Shown here: one piece after another, positions 35,340-44,905 of the stretch
Layout: the number at the start of each line of letters is the position of its first letter
Numbering within the stretch: the stretch's first letter is position 1
Origin: Paenibacillus hexagrammi
GTDB lineage: Bacteria; Bacillota; Bacilli; Paenibacillales; NBRC-103111
DNA length: 64,000 nucleotides
Reading direction: 5' to 3'
NCBI RefSeq assembly: GCF_021513275.1
Contig: NZ_CP090978.1
Location: 6,195,001-6,259,000, forward strand
Notes under the pieces: model-generated
Database searches by the model: none
What the model saw: the letters and a program-made list of their open reading frames with translations, nothing else
Told to the model about the DNA's origin: nothing
Translations under genes and position numbers: made by a program

Positions 35340-36704
35340 TCACACCGTCGCCGACCTGGCGTCGGTCTTCTTCTGCACGCTACGCAACCGAACGGCGAAG
35401 CCGATCGCGGCCGAGGTCAGACCAACGATGATGCCGACCCAGAAGCCGAATGGGCCGAGGGCAGTGTGGGACGCCAGCATATACCCGGCGGGTATACCAA
35501 CGCCCCAATAGGAGATCAGCGCGATGATAAACGGCACCGACGTGTCTTTATAGCCGCGCAGGGTGCCCTGCAGCGATGCTTGGGCTGCATCGGAGAGCTG
35601 GTAGAACGCAGCATAGATCAGGAACTGCTTGATCCAGAGAATCACTTCTCGCTGGGAGCTGTACAGCATAGCGATGTCTCCCCGAAGGAGATATAAGAAG
35701 ATTGAGCAGGTCCCCATCAGTCCAATTGCCGAGAAAATCCCAAATCGGCTGTAAGCCCTGGCATCCTTCGGGCGATCCGCGCCCAGCTCGTAAGCGACTA
35801 GGATTGTTAACGCCGAGGATATGCTGAGAGGCACCATGAACAGCAGGGAGGAGAAATTAATGGCAGCTTGGTGAGCGGCAATCTTGACGGTGTCGAACAT
35901 AGTGCCCATGAGCAGAGTCACAACAGAGAAAATACTCGCTTCAAAGAAAATCGACAGACCGATCGGTACGCCGATCGACAGCTGCTCCTTCCATGCCTGC
36001 CAGGAAGGTCTATACCATTTGAGCAGTAGACGGTAACGGCGGGTGGCTTCAACACGAAATACCATGATGACATTGAGCAGCATAATCAGCCAATACGTGA
36101 TGGCAGTCGCATATCCTGCGCCTGCACCACCTAATCTAGGAAAGCCAAGCTCGCCAAAGATGAGTGCATAATTCAGCAAGGCATTCACCGGAACGGCGAT
36201 CAGCAGAATAACCATCGAAATTCGCGTGAATCCCTGCGCATCAAAGAAATTGCGCAGCACACTTGAAGCAAATAGCGGAATGATGCCGATGGACAGACCG
36301 GTCAGGTAGCGCTTGGCTACATCCTGCACAGCGGCATCCAGATGCATGATCCCCAGCACAGGCTCTAGGAAGACAGACCCCAGAATGATGATGACGACAG
36401 CCAGCAGTACGGCGAGGTACAGGGCTTGCGTGACCACTTTGGCAATCTGCTCATGCTGTCCGCCGCCATATAAGCCTGCAACCATGGGCGTGACGGCGAG
36501 CATAATGCCGCTGAGTCCAATGGCGATCGGCATCCAGAGGCTGGCACCAATCGCAACACCTGCCAAATCGCTGGTTCCTGCACGTCCTGACATCATCGTA
36601 TCGAGCACGGTCATAGCGTTATAGCTAATTTGTGTAACTAAAATAGGGAGTAAAATTTGCAAAAATAATGTAATTTTTGATTTCCAAGTTGCTGCATGCT
36701 GCAT
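35340..36704 (-). CDS. MATE-family multidrug efflux transporter (NorM-like)
   Basis: 454 residues with twelve predicted helices in two MatE repeats. The start WKSKITLFLQILLPILVTQIS and TVLDTMMSGRAGTSDLAGVAIG are the MATE signature; the second repeat has LSIGVPIGLSIFFEASIFSV. It exports cationic drugs in exchange for Na+ or H+. No regulator sits beside it. About 290 bp of untranslated sequence separate it from the divergent thioredoxin-reductase-like gene; no operator stood out there. Confidence 0.9.
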   Translation of the reverse strand: MQHAATWKSKITLFLQILLPILVTQISYNAMTVLDTMMSGRAGTSDLAGVAIGASLWMPIAIGLSGIMLAVTPMVAGLYGGGQHEQIAKVVTQALYLAVLLAVVIIILGSVFLEPVLGIMHLDAAVQDVAKRYLTGLSIGIIPLFASSVLRNFFDAQGFTRISMVILLIAVPVNALLNYALIFGELGFPRLGGAGAGYATAITYWLIMLLNVIMVFRVEATRRYRLLLKWYRPSWQAWKEQLSIGVPIGLSIFFEASIFSVVTLLMGTMFDTVKIAAHQAAINFSSLLFMVPLSISSALTILVAYELGADRPKDARAYSRFGIFSAIGLMGTCSIFLYLLRGDIAMLYSSQREVILWIKQFLIYAAFYQLSDAAQASLQGTLRGYKDTSVPFIIALISYWGVGIPAGYMLASHTALGPFGFWVGIIVGLTSAAIGFAVRLRSVQKKTDARSATV

Positions 36705-36994
36705 GAGTGTTTTACCTCCGAAAAACCTTGAATTGTCGAGTATGGCGGGTAGAAGATTGCAGTCGTCGCAGCCATAAAAACGATTGTAACAGAGTTATCT
36801 GTATTCGCCTATATGAATCTTACAAAGGTCAATTAAGTCGTCCAAGCTTTCTGTTGCTCTTGTCTTCCAATTGTTGGTAGAATAAATCAGTGTACGATAG
36901 CTTCGTAGAACGGGTATAGGAGAGTGAGGAATAGAAACGCGGCCTCCTGTCCAGGACGTAGCATCAGAACCCGCTAAAATAAAGGGAGTGTTGA

Positions 36995-37909
36995 GTGTTG
37001 GAGATGGTTGTGGATTGCGCAATATTAGGTGGGGGACCGGCAGGTCTGAATGCGGCTCTTGTGTTAGGAAGATCGAGAAGACGGGTCATATTGTTTGATA
37101 ACAACCAGCCAAGAAATGCTGTTACCGGAGTGTCACACGGCTTTATTACCCGTGACGGTGTAACGCCTCAAGAGTTCAGGCAGTTGGCACATCAGGATTT
37201 AGCTAAATACCCCAATATCGAGCTGCGGCAAGCTGCGGTTACGGATATCGTTAAAGCAGCAGAGGGCACCTTTCGGATCACGACCGAGAATGGTGAGCAG
37301 TATGAGGCCAAAACCGTGCTTTTGGCGACTGGGCTAAAGAATATCCTTCCTGCTGTTGAAGGTATTGAAGATTTCTATGGAAAAAGCTTATTCAGCTGCC
37401 CTTATTGCGATGGATGGGAGCATCAGGATCAGCCGCTTATATTGATTTCTGAAAATCCGTACATCTTTCATACCACCAAGGTGTTATACAACTGGAGCAA
37501 GGATATTATCGTCGCCTCTAACGGACATTCCTATTTGACCGATGAACAGAAGGCCGTACTGCAAGCCAAACAGATTCCATATTATGAGCAAAAGATCATT
37601 TCGCTCGCCGGACAAGACGGCAAGCTGGAGAGAGTCATCTTCGAAGACGGGACCGAGATCGAGCGAGCGGGTGGCGTTGCCGCAGCGGGCTGGCGCCAGG
37701 CACTGCCCTTCGGCGAGCTGCTCGGCTGCGAATTGACCGACTTCGGAGGCATCAAGACCGACGGGTTCGGCAGAACGAACGTGAAGGGTGTCTATGCAGC
37801 CGGAGATGCTGCGCTCGTGGAGCCTGCGCAGCTGGTCATAGCCGCGGCGGATGGCAGTAAGGCCGCTATTGGCATCAATTCGGATATGCTGCTGGCTGAA
37901 TTCGGGTGA
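36995..37909 (+). CDS. Thioredoxin-reductase-like FAD/NAD(P) oxidoreductase
   Basis: 304 residues. The FAD-binding Rossmann motif is CAILGGGPAGLNAALVLGR, the redox-active pair is in FSCPYCDGWEH, and the second FAD motif is NVKGVYAAGDAALVEP. The NADPH-binding motif, normally GGGDSA, is degenerate here (LILISENPYIFH), which is typical of the short TrxR-like proteins that do not use thioredoxin. The GTG at 36995 has AAAGGGAG spaced 6 nt. The physiological partner is unknown. Confidence 0.85.
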   Translation: MLEMVVDCAILGGGPAGLNAALVLGRSRRRVILFDNNQPRNAVTGVSHGFITRDGVTPQEFRQLAHQDLAKYPNIELRQAAVTDIVKAAEGTFRITTENGEQYEAKTVLLATGLKNILPAVEGIEDFYGKSLFSCPYCDGWEHQDQPLILISENPYIFHTTKVLYNWSKDIIVASNGHSYLTDEQKAVLQAKQIPYYEQKIISLAGQDGKLERVIFEDGTEIERAGGVAAAGWRQALPFGELLGCELTDFGGIKTDGFGRTNVKGVYAAGDAALVEPAQLVIAAADGSKAAIGINSDMLLAEFG

Positions 37910-37989
37910 TACGGTATGATTTCTGAGCTACATTTCAATGAAACGAATTCGTCCCCGTCGGGATGGTCGTAAGCGACAGCTCCACTCTG

Positions 37990-38022
37990 TCCGCCCCTGA
38001 AAGCAGGAGCGGGCTTTTTTGC
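37990..38022 (+). terminator. Rho-independent terminator
   Basis: Stem around CCGCCCCTG-AAAG-CAGGAGCGGG with T6, between the oxidoreductase and the two-component genes. Confidence 0.75.
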
Positions 38023-38092
38023 CGTTCCAAATTTGCAAGCGCTCCCCGAAGACTTATAATAAGGGCAACTATAACCGAGAGGATGCGCGCTT

Positions 38093-39919
38093 ATGTTCTA
38101 CTCCCTGAAGAACCGGTTGATTGCTTTCTTTGTGCTGCTGCTCGTACTATCCTTCAGTGCGGTATCATTTCTGATTTTCAATGAATCCCGGTCCATGATC
38201 CGTAATTATATCGAATCTTCCGCATTAGAAAAGATGGACGAGTACGGCTCCTTCGTCAATATGGCGCTTATGCAAATCTATGACTTATCCTCGATCGTAT
38301 TTAACAGCGATGCAACCAAAACATGGGATAACACATTAATAGATCCTAACGTATCAGACGGCGAGAAGATGCTGGCGAACATCGATATGAGCCAATTTCT
38401 GACGAGGGCTACGAACAGCTACTCCAGTATTTCGTCTGTACTCATCTATAGACAGGAGGGGCTGTGGGTAGGCACAGACAATCAGGTGATGGAGGATAGC
38501 AGCTTCCTGCAAGAGTCTTGGTATCAGCAGTTCAAGCAGAAGGGCGACCGGTGGGTGAATGCGCATACAGATGAGTTTGAAGCCAAGCGCTCAAGCCCGT
38601 ACAAGGTGGTAAGCTTGCTGCTTCCGATCGGTACCTTCGAGCCGTCCATCGCCAGGAACGTGATGAAGGTGAACGTGAATGAGCAATTTTTCCTTGAGCC
38701 GCTAAACCGCATTCATCTGGGGGATAGCGGAACGATATTTCTCCTCGATGAAGAGGGCCAGCCCATCTTGTCGCAGGATGATTACAAGACGCATACGCAG
38801 GAAGTGCAAAAGGTCGAGGAAATTCGTAACAGTCAGTCCATGCAGGGAGTCGTCTATGTCGACAATGAACGCGGGTACACAGACATTCTCGTGTACAAAA
38901 AGCTGAAAGAAAGCAACTGGATGCTCGTATGCTTTGTGCCTGAGAATGAGCTCTTCGCCAAGCTGAATAAGCTGCGGACCAGTATTTTCTTTGTAGCCAG
39001 CCTTCTCTTGATTGCTGCGATCATCATTGCCACCTCGCTTTCCTACGGCATCACCAAGCCGTTATCGAGACTGGCCTCGGCTATGCGCTATGTGCAGCAG
39101 GGGGATTTTTCTCTGGCGGAGAGCCGGATTCCTCCCGAGAGGAGCGTTCGCAACGAAGTTGGCTTTGTTACGTCGACGTTTCGGCACATGGTCGGGCAGC
39201 TTAGGCATCATATTAAGATGGAATTCGAGCTCAAGCTGCTGCGGCAGAGAGCGGAATATAAAGCGCTGCTGATGCAGATCAATCCGCATTTTCTCTTTAA
39301 CACCTTGGAGCTGCTCAGCAGTCTTGCCATTCAGCAGCGTACGCAGGATACAGTTCGGGTCATCGAGTCCTTGGGTAAAATGCTTCGCTTCTCGCTCCGC
39401 AGCAACGATGATATCGTGCCGCTAAGCGAGGAGATGCAGTACGTTAAGCACTATGCCTCGATTCTGCAAATCCGCTTCCGGGAGAAGCTGACGGTATCGA
39501 TTGAAATGAATGCCGGTCCGGAGCTGGAGCGTCTGCATATCGTTAAGTTTATTCTTCAGCCGCTGCTGGAGAATGCGGTGAAGTACAGCTTCCAGCAGCA
39601 GACAGAAGCTGAGGTTCGGGTCACGGTGGGGACGCACGAAGGGAAGCTCAGTCTGTGTGTATCCGATAACGGCCCCGGCATGCAGCCGGATCTGGTACAG
39701 AGTCTGTATGCGGAGGCCAGAGCTATGCACGTGGACCAGATTTTGAACAGCCGCACCCGACAAATTGGACTTCGCAATGTGTTAGCCCGGTGTCAGCTCT
39801 ATTATGGGGAGTTGTTCACTTTTGTTATTGATTCAAATCCGGGAGAGGGAACTCGCATCGAGCTCTGTCTGCCCATTCAGGAGGGGAAGCAGGATGTATC
39901 GAGTCATGATCGTGGATGA
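38093..39919 (+). CDS. YesM-type sensor histidine kinase
   Basis: 608 residues. TM1 is at about 9-30, an extracellular Cache-like sensing domain at about 31-295, TM2 at about 297-320, and HAMP at about 320-375 (GITKPLSRLASAMRYVQQGD). The phospho-acceptor region has LLMQINPHFLFNTLELLSSL with the His in PHFLFNT, the His_kinase family signature. A C-terminal HATPase has LQPLLENAVKYSF and SDNGPGM. It senses external glycans or oligosaccharides in this class. Its 3' end overlaps the response regulator gene by 26 bp. Confidence 0.9.
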   Translation: MFYSLKNRLIAFFVLLLVLSFSAVSFLIFNESRSMIRNYIESSALEKMDEYGSFVNMALMQIYDLSSIVFNSDATKTWDNTLIDPNVSDGEKMLANIDMSQFLTRATNSYSSISSVLIYRQEGLWVGTDNQVMEDSSFLQESWYQQFKQKGDRWVNAHTDEFEAKRSSPYKVVSLLLPIGTFEPSIARNVMKVNVNEQFFLEPLNRIHLGDSGTIFLLDEEGQPILSQDDYKTHTQEVQKVEEIRNSQSMQGVVYVDNERGYTDILVYKKLKESNWMLVCFVPENELFAKLNKLRTSIFFVASLLLIAAIIIATSLSYGITKPLSRLASAMRYVQQGDFSLAESRIPPERSVRNEVGFVTSTFRHMVGQLRHHIKMEFELKLLRQRAEYKALLMQINPHFLFNTLELLSSLAIQQRTQDTVRVIESLGKMLRFSLRSNDDIVPLSEEMQYVKHYASILQIRFREKLTVSIEMNAGPELERLHIVKFILQPLLENAVKYSFQQQTEAEVRVTVGTHEGKLSLCVSDNGPGMQPDLVQSLYAEARAMHVDQILNSRTRQIGLRNVLARCQLYYGELFTFVIDSNPGEGTRIELCLPIQEGKQDVSSHDRG

Positions 39920-41504
39920 TGAGCCTGAAATCCGAATGGGGCTCCGCCTCAAGGTGGATTGGGACCTATTAGGGCTTACGGTTGCCGCGGAAGCATCCAA
40001 TGGTGTCGAAGCGTTGGAGAAGCTGGAGGTCGATCCTTACGACATTGTGGTTACCGATATGAACATGCCGGCCATGAACGGTGTATCACTGCTGGAGGCT
40101 TGCCGTCTGCGGTATCCACAACTCAAATTGATTGTGATTACGGGGTACGAGGATTTCCATTATGCCCATGCGGCCTTGAAAAGTAAGGTGCGTGATTATT
40201 TGCTGAAGCCAGTCTCGCAGGATGAATTGACCGAGGCACTGAGCAAGGTAGTTCGTGAACTGGAGGAAGCCAGAAGCGCGATGAATCAGCAGGAAGTGAC
40301 GCAGTGGCGAATGACGCGCTATTTCAAGGAGATGAAAGAGCACTTTCTCGTGCACCTGGTCAAAGAGGAGTGGGCTGGGGCAAGCGTTGTGCAGGAGCGC
40401 TCCAAGTGGTTTCAGCTTGATTCTTGGGGGGCGGCCCCGGTACGGTTTCTTGCCGCGGGACTTCCGGTACGTGCATGGCAGGGCACGGATGAAGAACGGA
40501 CACCGGATAAGCTGCGACTGCCTTTCGAGCTGATCGGCAGAGAATTTGCAGAATCGTGGGAAGAGCCGCTTGAGGTATTCCGTGATCCGAATTACCCGGG
40601 GCTGCTGCATGCTGTGATCCAGGGCGATTTGGATAGCGCCCAGCGCTTTGCCCGTGCGTTTAAGGATTGCGTGAGCCGTCAGCTTGCCTACGAGCCGGTG
40701 GTTGGCGTCGGAGAGCCTGTGCTCGGCTTTGAGGCCTGGAAGGAAGGCTACTTATCCGCACTGTTGGCGTGGAATATGACGGAAAGCCGGACGCAAGGCT
40801 GGGAGCAAGACTCCGGGGCCGGCGGCAAGGTTGTCTTGTCGGAGGATACGGCCAAGATCGTTCAAAAATACCTGCTGCGCGGGGAATTCGAGCAGTTCAG
40901 ACAAGTACTGCGCCGGGAGCTGGGCGCTGCCTTCTCTCATTCCGGTGTTCAGTTCGTTAAACTGATTTTTCAGCTGTATGTGTTGATGGATACGACCGCT
41001 CATAACGCGGGAGTCAGACCGGTCGGCTCCGGCCAGCTCTGGATTCGTCCCGGCTTGGTGCACAGTCTGAACACAGTGGAGAAGGCCGAAGAATTCCTGA
41101 TGTCGCTGGGAACCGCGATAATGCGCCAGCTGAAGTCTGGGTCCGAGGATGCCGAGCAATCTATGATTGAGGCAGCTCAGCAGTACATCCAGGAGAACTA
41201 TATGTACGAGATCAGCCTGTCGATGCTCGCAGAACGCTTTAATTATCATCCTACTTATTTCTCCGAGCTGTTTAAAGCGAAGGTGGGAACGACTTTTATC
41301 CAGTACGTGACGGATCTGAGAATGAAGCAGGCCGTCCATCTGCTGGAGGACACGGGGCTCGGTCTTGCGGATATCTCCGAGTTGACCGGCTTCTCGAATG
41401 CGAGCTACTTCAGCTCTAAATTCAAAAAGCTGTACGGCATGAGTCCATCCGACTACCGTCAGCAAGCATCCGAAAAATTTAATAACGAAGAGCCGAAGAA
41501 ATAG
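39894..41504 (+). CDS. YesN-type response regulator with AraC DNA-binding domain
   Basis: 536 residues. The receiver domain is at about 1-120 (MIVDDEPEIRMGLRLKVDW; phospho-acceptor Asp in IVVTDMNMPAMNG; Lys in YLLKPVSQDEL). A long middle helical region is followed by a C-terminal AraC-type helix-turn-helix (YEISLSMLAERFNYHPTYFS, then GLADISELTGFSNASYFSSK). The ATG at 39894 is preceded by GAGGGG and lies inside the kinase 3' end, so the pair is coupled. It should activate the ABC transporter operon immediately downstream. Confidence 0.9.
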   Translation: MYRVMIVDDEPEIRMGLRLKVDWDLLGLTVAAEASNGVEALEKLEVDPYDIVVTDMNMPAMNGVSLLEACRLRYPQLKLIVITGYEDFHYAHAALKSKVRDYLLKPVSQDELTEALSKVVRELEEARSAMNQQEVTQWRMTRYFKEMKEHFLVHLVKEEWAGASVVQERSKWFQLDSWGAAPVRFLAAGLPVRAWQGTDEERTPDKLRLPFELIGREFAESWEEPLEVFRDPNYPGLLHAVIQGDLDSAQRFARAFKDCVSRQLAYEPVVGVGEPVLGFEAWKEGYLSALLAWNMTESRTQGWEQDSGAGGKVVLSEDTAKIVQKYLLRGEFEQFRQVLRRELGAAFSHSGVQFVKLIFQLYVLMDTTAHNAGVRPVGSGQLWIRPGLVHSLNTVEKAEEFLMSLGTAIMRQLKSGSEDAEQSMIEAAQQYIQENYMYEISLSMLAERFNYHPTYFSELFKAKVGTTFIQYVTDLRMKQAVHLLEDTGLGLADISELTGFSNASYFSSKFKKLYGMSPSDYRQQASEKFNNEEPKK

Positions 41505-41590
41505 AATTCAAGCGAATGCGCCGCTTCCGTATGATAGAGATACAGATAACAGCACTGTACTCGATACTTACACGTTAGGAGGCGGCATGC

Positions 41591-42508
41591 ATGAATACGA
41601 CGCGACGAACAAACCTTTGGCGCCAAAACCGAACGGCCTATCTATTTTTGCTTCCTTGGCTGCTCGGTTTTTTTGGCCTTACGCTGGGACCCATGCTGGG
41701 CTCTCTCTACTTGTCTTTTACCAATTATAATTTGCTTACTCCGCCGGAGTTTCTCGGGGTTGGCAATTACGTACAGATGTTTACGGATGATCCAACCTTT
41801 TACGGGTCTTTGAAGGTTACCTTTGCCTATGTGCTTTTCTCGGTACCGCTGCGTTTGATCTTCGCTCTATTGGTAGCGATGGCTTTGAATAAAGGCATCA
41901 AGGCGCTCGGTATCTACCGAACCGTATACTACATTCCGTCGCTGCTCGGAGGCAGCGTAGCGATCGCGATCGTCTGGCGTAAAATCTTCGACGGCGATGG
42001 TCTCCTGAATCACTTTCTCGGATTTTTCGGCATTGATGGTCCGGCCTGGATCGCCAACCCGAACTACATCATGCATACGATTGTTACACTGGCTGTTTGG
42101 CAGTTCGGTTCGGCCATGGTGATTTTTTTGGCGGGGCTCAAGCAGGTTCCTGCTGATCTCTATGAGGCTTCGCAGGTGGACGGCGCCGGGAAGGTTCGGC
42201 AATTTTTCCAGATTACCTTGCCGCTCTTATCTCCGGTTCTCTTCTTTAACCTGGTGATGAGCATTATCAACTCCTTTCAGGTCTTTACCCCGGGCTATGT
42301 CATCGGGGACGGACGCGGAGGTCCGCTGGATTCCACATTGTTTTACACACTGAACCTGTATATGCAAGGGTTTTCCTTCTTTAACATGGGGTACGCTGCA
42401 GCTCTGGCTTGGATTATGGTCATCATCATCGGGGTGTTCACAGGCGTCATCTTCCTGACTTCGAAGTATTGGGTCTTCTATGGCGATGGCAAGGATGAGA
42501 GGGGATGA
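41591..42508 (+). CDS. Sugar ABC transporter permease (MalF/UgpA type)
   Basis: 305 residues, six helices. The EAA loop that contacts the ATPase is seen as DLYEASQVDGAGKVRQFFQI with ITLPLLSP. The start is AFLFLLPWLLGFFGLTLGP-like, typical of CUT1 permeases. TTAGGAGGCGGC precedes the ATG. First gene of the transport operon; no ATPase gene is present, so a shared ATPase (MsmX-type) elsewhere is expected. Confidence 0.9.
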   Translation: MNTTRRTNLWRQNRTAYLFLLPWLLGFFGLTLGPMLGSLYLSFTNYNLLTPPEFLGVGNYVQMFTDDPTFYGSLKVTFAYVLFSVPLRLIFALLVAMALNKGIKALGIYRTVYYIPSLLGGSVAIAIVWRKIFDGDGLLNHFLGFFGIDGPAWIANPNYIMHTIVTLAVWQFGSAMVIFLAGLKQVPADLYEASQVDGAGKVRQFFQITLPLLSPVLFFNLVMSIINSFQVFTPGYVIGDGRGGPLDSTLFYTLNLYMQGFSFFNMGYAAALAWIMVIIIGVFTGVIFLTSKYWVFYGDGKDERG

Positions 42509-42512
42509 GAAC

Positions 42513-43352
42513 ATGACACATTCAACCGCATTAGGACGTACAAGCAGACACGTGATCATTATCGCCCTCGGCCTGATTATGATGTATCCGGTCCTATGGC
42601 TGCTCTTCAGCTCCTTTAAGCCGAATACGATGATCTTTACCGATACCAGCCTGTGGCCGAAGCAGTGGACGCTGCAAAATTATGTGAATGGCTGGAAAGG
42701 GCTGCAGGGCATCTCCTTCGGGCGCTTCTTCGCCAATTCCTTGCAGGTGTCGGGATTTTCGATGCTGGGGAACGTGGTGACCTGCTCGCTTGCTGCTTTT
42801 GCTTTTGCCAGATTGGAATTCCGCTTCAAGAAGGTGATGTTCGGGCTCATGCTGGTTACCATCATGATTCCTTATCACGTCACGCTGGTGCCGCAATATA
42901 TCATGTACAACAAACTTGAATGGATTAACACGTATTTGCCGCTCGTTGTTCCGAAGTGGCTCGCACATGACTCGTTCTTTATTCTGCTGATGGTCCAGTT
43001 TATCCGGGGGATTCCCAAAGAGCTCGATGAGAGCGCTGTAATCGATGGCTGCGGACAAGGCCAAATTTACTGGCGCATTATGCTGCCGCAGCTGGTGCCC
43101 GCTCTGATTACGACGGCCATCTTCACGTTCATGTGGACCTGGGATGATTTCTTCAGTCAAATGATCTATTTGAACAAAGTGAGCCTGTTCACAGTACAGC
43201 TCGGCATTCGCTCCTTGTTCGATCCTTCCGGTGAATCCGATTGGGGCGCATTGCTGGCGATGTCGGTCCTGTCCCTGGTTCCGATTATGACAATCTTCCT
43301 GTCGTTTCAGCGGTACTTCCTCGATGGGATTGCGACAACAGGTTTGAAATAA
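42513..43352 (+). CDS. Sugar ABC transporter permease (MalG/AraQ type)
   Basis: 279 residues, six helices. The second permease of a CUT1 importer, with EAA loop ELDESAVIDGCGQGQIYWRI and MLPQLVPA. The ATG at 42513 (MTHSTALG) is preferred to the upstream in-frame ATG at 42480 because GAGGGGATGAG precedes it, and it follows the first permease stop by 4 bp. Confidence 0.9.
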   Translation: MTHSTALGRTSRHVIIIALGLIMMYPVLWLLFSSFKPNTMIFTDTSLWPKQWTLQNYVNGWKGLQGISFGRFFANSLQVSGFSMLGNVVTCSLAAFAFARLEFRFKKVMFGLMLVTIMIPYHVTLVPQYIMYNKLEWINTYLPLVVPKWLAHDSFFILLMVQFIRGIPKELDESAVIDGCGQGQIYWRIMLPQLVPALITTAIFTFMWTWDDFFSQMIYLNKVSLFTVQLGIRSLFDPSGESDWGALLAMSVLSLVPIMTIFLSFQRYFLDGIATTGLK

Positions 43353-43474
43353 GCATGCAGCAATACCTGAAAAAATGAATAGTCAACTGCCGAAGGAATG
43401 ACATTCATTCGTGAGGCGCTGCTAGGGTAAGATCAATACACAGGCTCCATACTACCAATAAGGGGGATTACAAG

Positions 43475-44827
43475 ATGAAGAAACGTTTTATGGGACTGGC
43501 AATGACGATGACGATGATGGCTTCCGTCCTGGCCGCTTGTGGTGGCGGAACCGCTGGAGGACCTGCAGCAGCAGGTACGTCTGCTCCTGCAACGACGTCG
43601 GCTGCGGGAGCAGCTGCGGCAAGCGGTGAGCAGGTTGAGCTGCGCGTCATGTGGTGGGGAGATCAGAAGCGTGCGGATCGCACGAATGAAGCGCTGCGCA
43701 AGTTTGAGGAGAAGAATCCGAACATCAAGGTTGTCGGCGAATTCGCGCCCAGCTCCGGTTACTTCGATAAGCTGAATACACAGCTAGCTTCCGGAACGGC
43801 TCCAGACGCTTTCTTCCTTGGCGGTAACGTTGTGGATTATGCCAACAAAGGCGTTCTGCTTGACCTAGACCCTTATGTAGGCAAAGAACTGGACCTATCT
43901 GATATGGATAAATCGATGATTGATTACGGTACGATCAAGGGCAAGCTGCTGCATATCTCGGCAGGCGCCAACGCCCGTGGAATCATCGTGAATACAGACA
44001 TGTTTAAAAAGGCTGGCATTCCCGTCCCTCAAGACGGCTGGAATTGGGATGATTACGCTCGCATCAGTAAAGAGATTTCCGACAAGCTGGGCAAAGGCTA
44101 CTTCGGTACGTATGATTTCACCGTAGACGGTATGGATATTTCCTTTAAGCAAAACGGTAAGATGCTTTACGACATGGATAACAGCAAGCTTGGCTTCGAT
44201 CAGGCTGATGCGGAGAAATGGTTCGGCTACTGGAACGAGATGCATAAGAACGGCGGCGTCGTTACACCGGAGCTGCAAGTCTCCAATCCGCCTGCAGATA
44301 CAAGCAAATCCCTTGTTGTTACCGGCAAAGCAGCTATGATGCTGATCGGCTCCAACCAGCTGGTCGCTCACCAGAACCTGACGCAGGACAAATTAACGCT
44401 GGTGCAAGTGCCTAGAGGCGACAAAGGGACGGCTGTCGTATTCGAATCGAGCCAAGGCTTGTCCGGCTATGCGAAAACGAAACATCCTGCCGAAGTCGCG
44501 AAGCTGATGGACTTCTGGATCAATGATCCGGATGCAGCTAAAATTCTGGGCAACGACCGCGGCGTGCCGGTTACGTCCAAGATGCGCGATTTGCTCAAGA
44601 AGGATGCCAACCCTGTCGATCAAATTATCTATGACTACACTAGCCGCGTTTCGGAAGAAGCGAAGAAAGAGAACGTCAAAGTCAGCTACAACCCTCCGGG
44701 CTTCACCGAGTACTCCAAGCTGGCGGAGACAACCGTTCAAGAGATTTCGTTCGGTAAAAAAGATGTGAAAAAGGGCGTAGAAGATTTCTATAACGGTACG
44801 ATGAAAATTTTCAATAAGAACCAGTAA
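43475..44827 (+). CDS. Sugar ABC transporter substrate-binding lipoprotein
   Basis: 450 residues. The signal peptide ends in the lipobox SVLAAC, so Cys is lipidated and the protein is tethered outside the membrane. A Gly/Ala/Ser/Thr-rich linker precedes the SBP_bac_1 fold (VELRVMWWGDQKRADRTNEA, GTAPDAFFLGGNVVDYA). It delivers an oligosaccharide to the two permeases upstream. RBS AAGGGGG is spaced well. A strong hairpin after the stop separates it from the glycosidase genes. Confidence 0.92.
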   Translation: MKKRFMGLAMTMTMMASVLAACGGGTAGGPAAAGTSAPATTSAAGAAAASGEQVELRVMWWGDQKRADRTNEALRKFEEKNPNIKVVGEFAPSSGYFDKLNTQLASGTAPDAFFLGGNVVDYANKGVLLDLDPYVGKELDLSDMDKSMIDYGTIKGKLLHISAGANARGIIVNTDMFKKAGIPVPQDGWNWDDYARISKEISDKLGKGYFGTYDFTVDGMDISFKQNGKMLYDMDNSKLGFDQADAEKWFGYWNEMHKNGGVVTPELQVSNPPADTSKSLVVTGKAAMMLIGSNQLVAHQNLTQDKLTLVQVPRGDKGTAVVFESSQGLSGYAKTKHPAEVAKLMDFWINDPDAAKILGNDRGVPVTSKMRDLLKKDANPVDQIIYDYTSRVSEEAKKENVKVSYNPPGFTEYSKLAETTVQEISFGKKDVKKGVEDFYNGTMKIFNKNQ

Positions 44828-44837
44828 TGGGAGAGGC

Positions 44838-44867
44838 CAGGCTGCTGCGTGCAGCCTGTTCTTTTTT
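44838..44867 (+). terminator. Intra-operon terminator/attenuator
   Basis: Stem CAGGCTGC / GCAGCCTG, loop TGCGT, then a T-rich tail. It lies 10 bp after the binding protein stop and should lower expression of the downstream glycosidase genes relative to the binding protein. Confidence 0.85.
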
Positions 44868-44905
44868 CATCGAACAGAAACCTGCTAAAGAAAGAGGAGA
44901 TAGAC

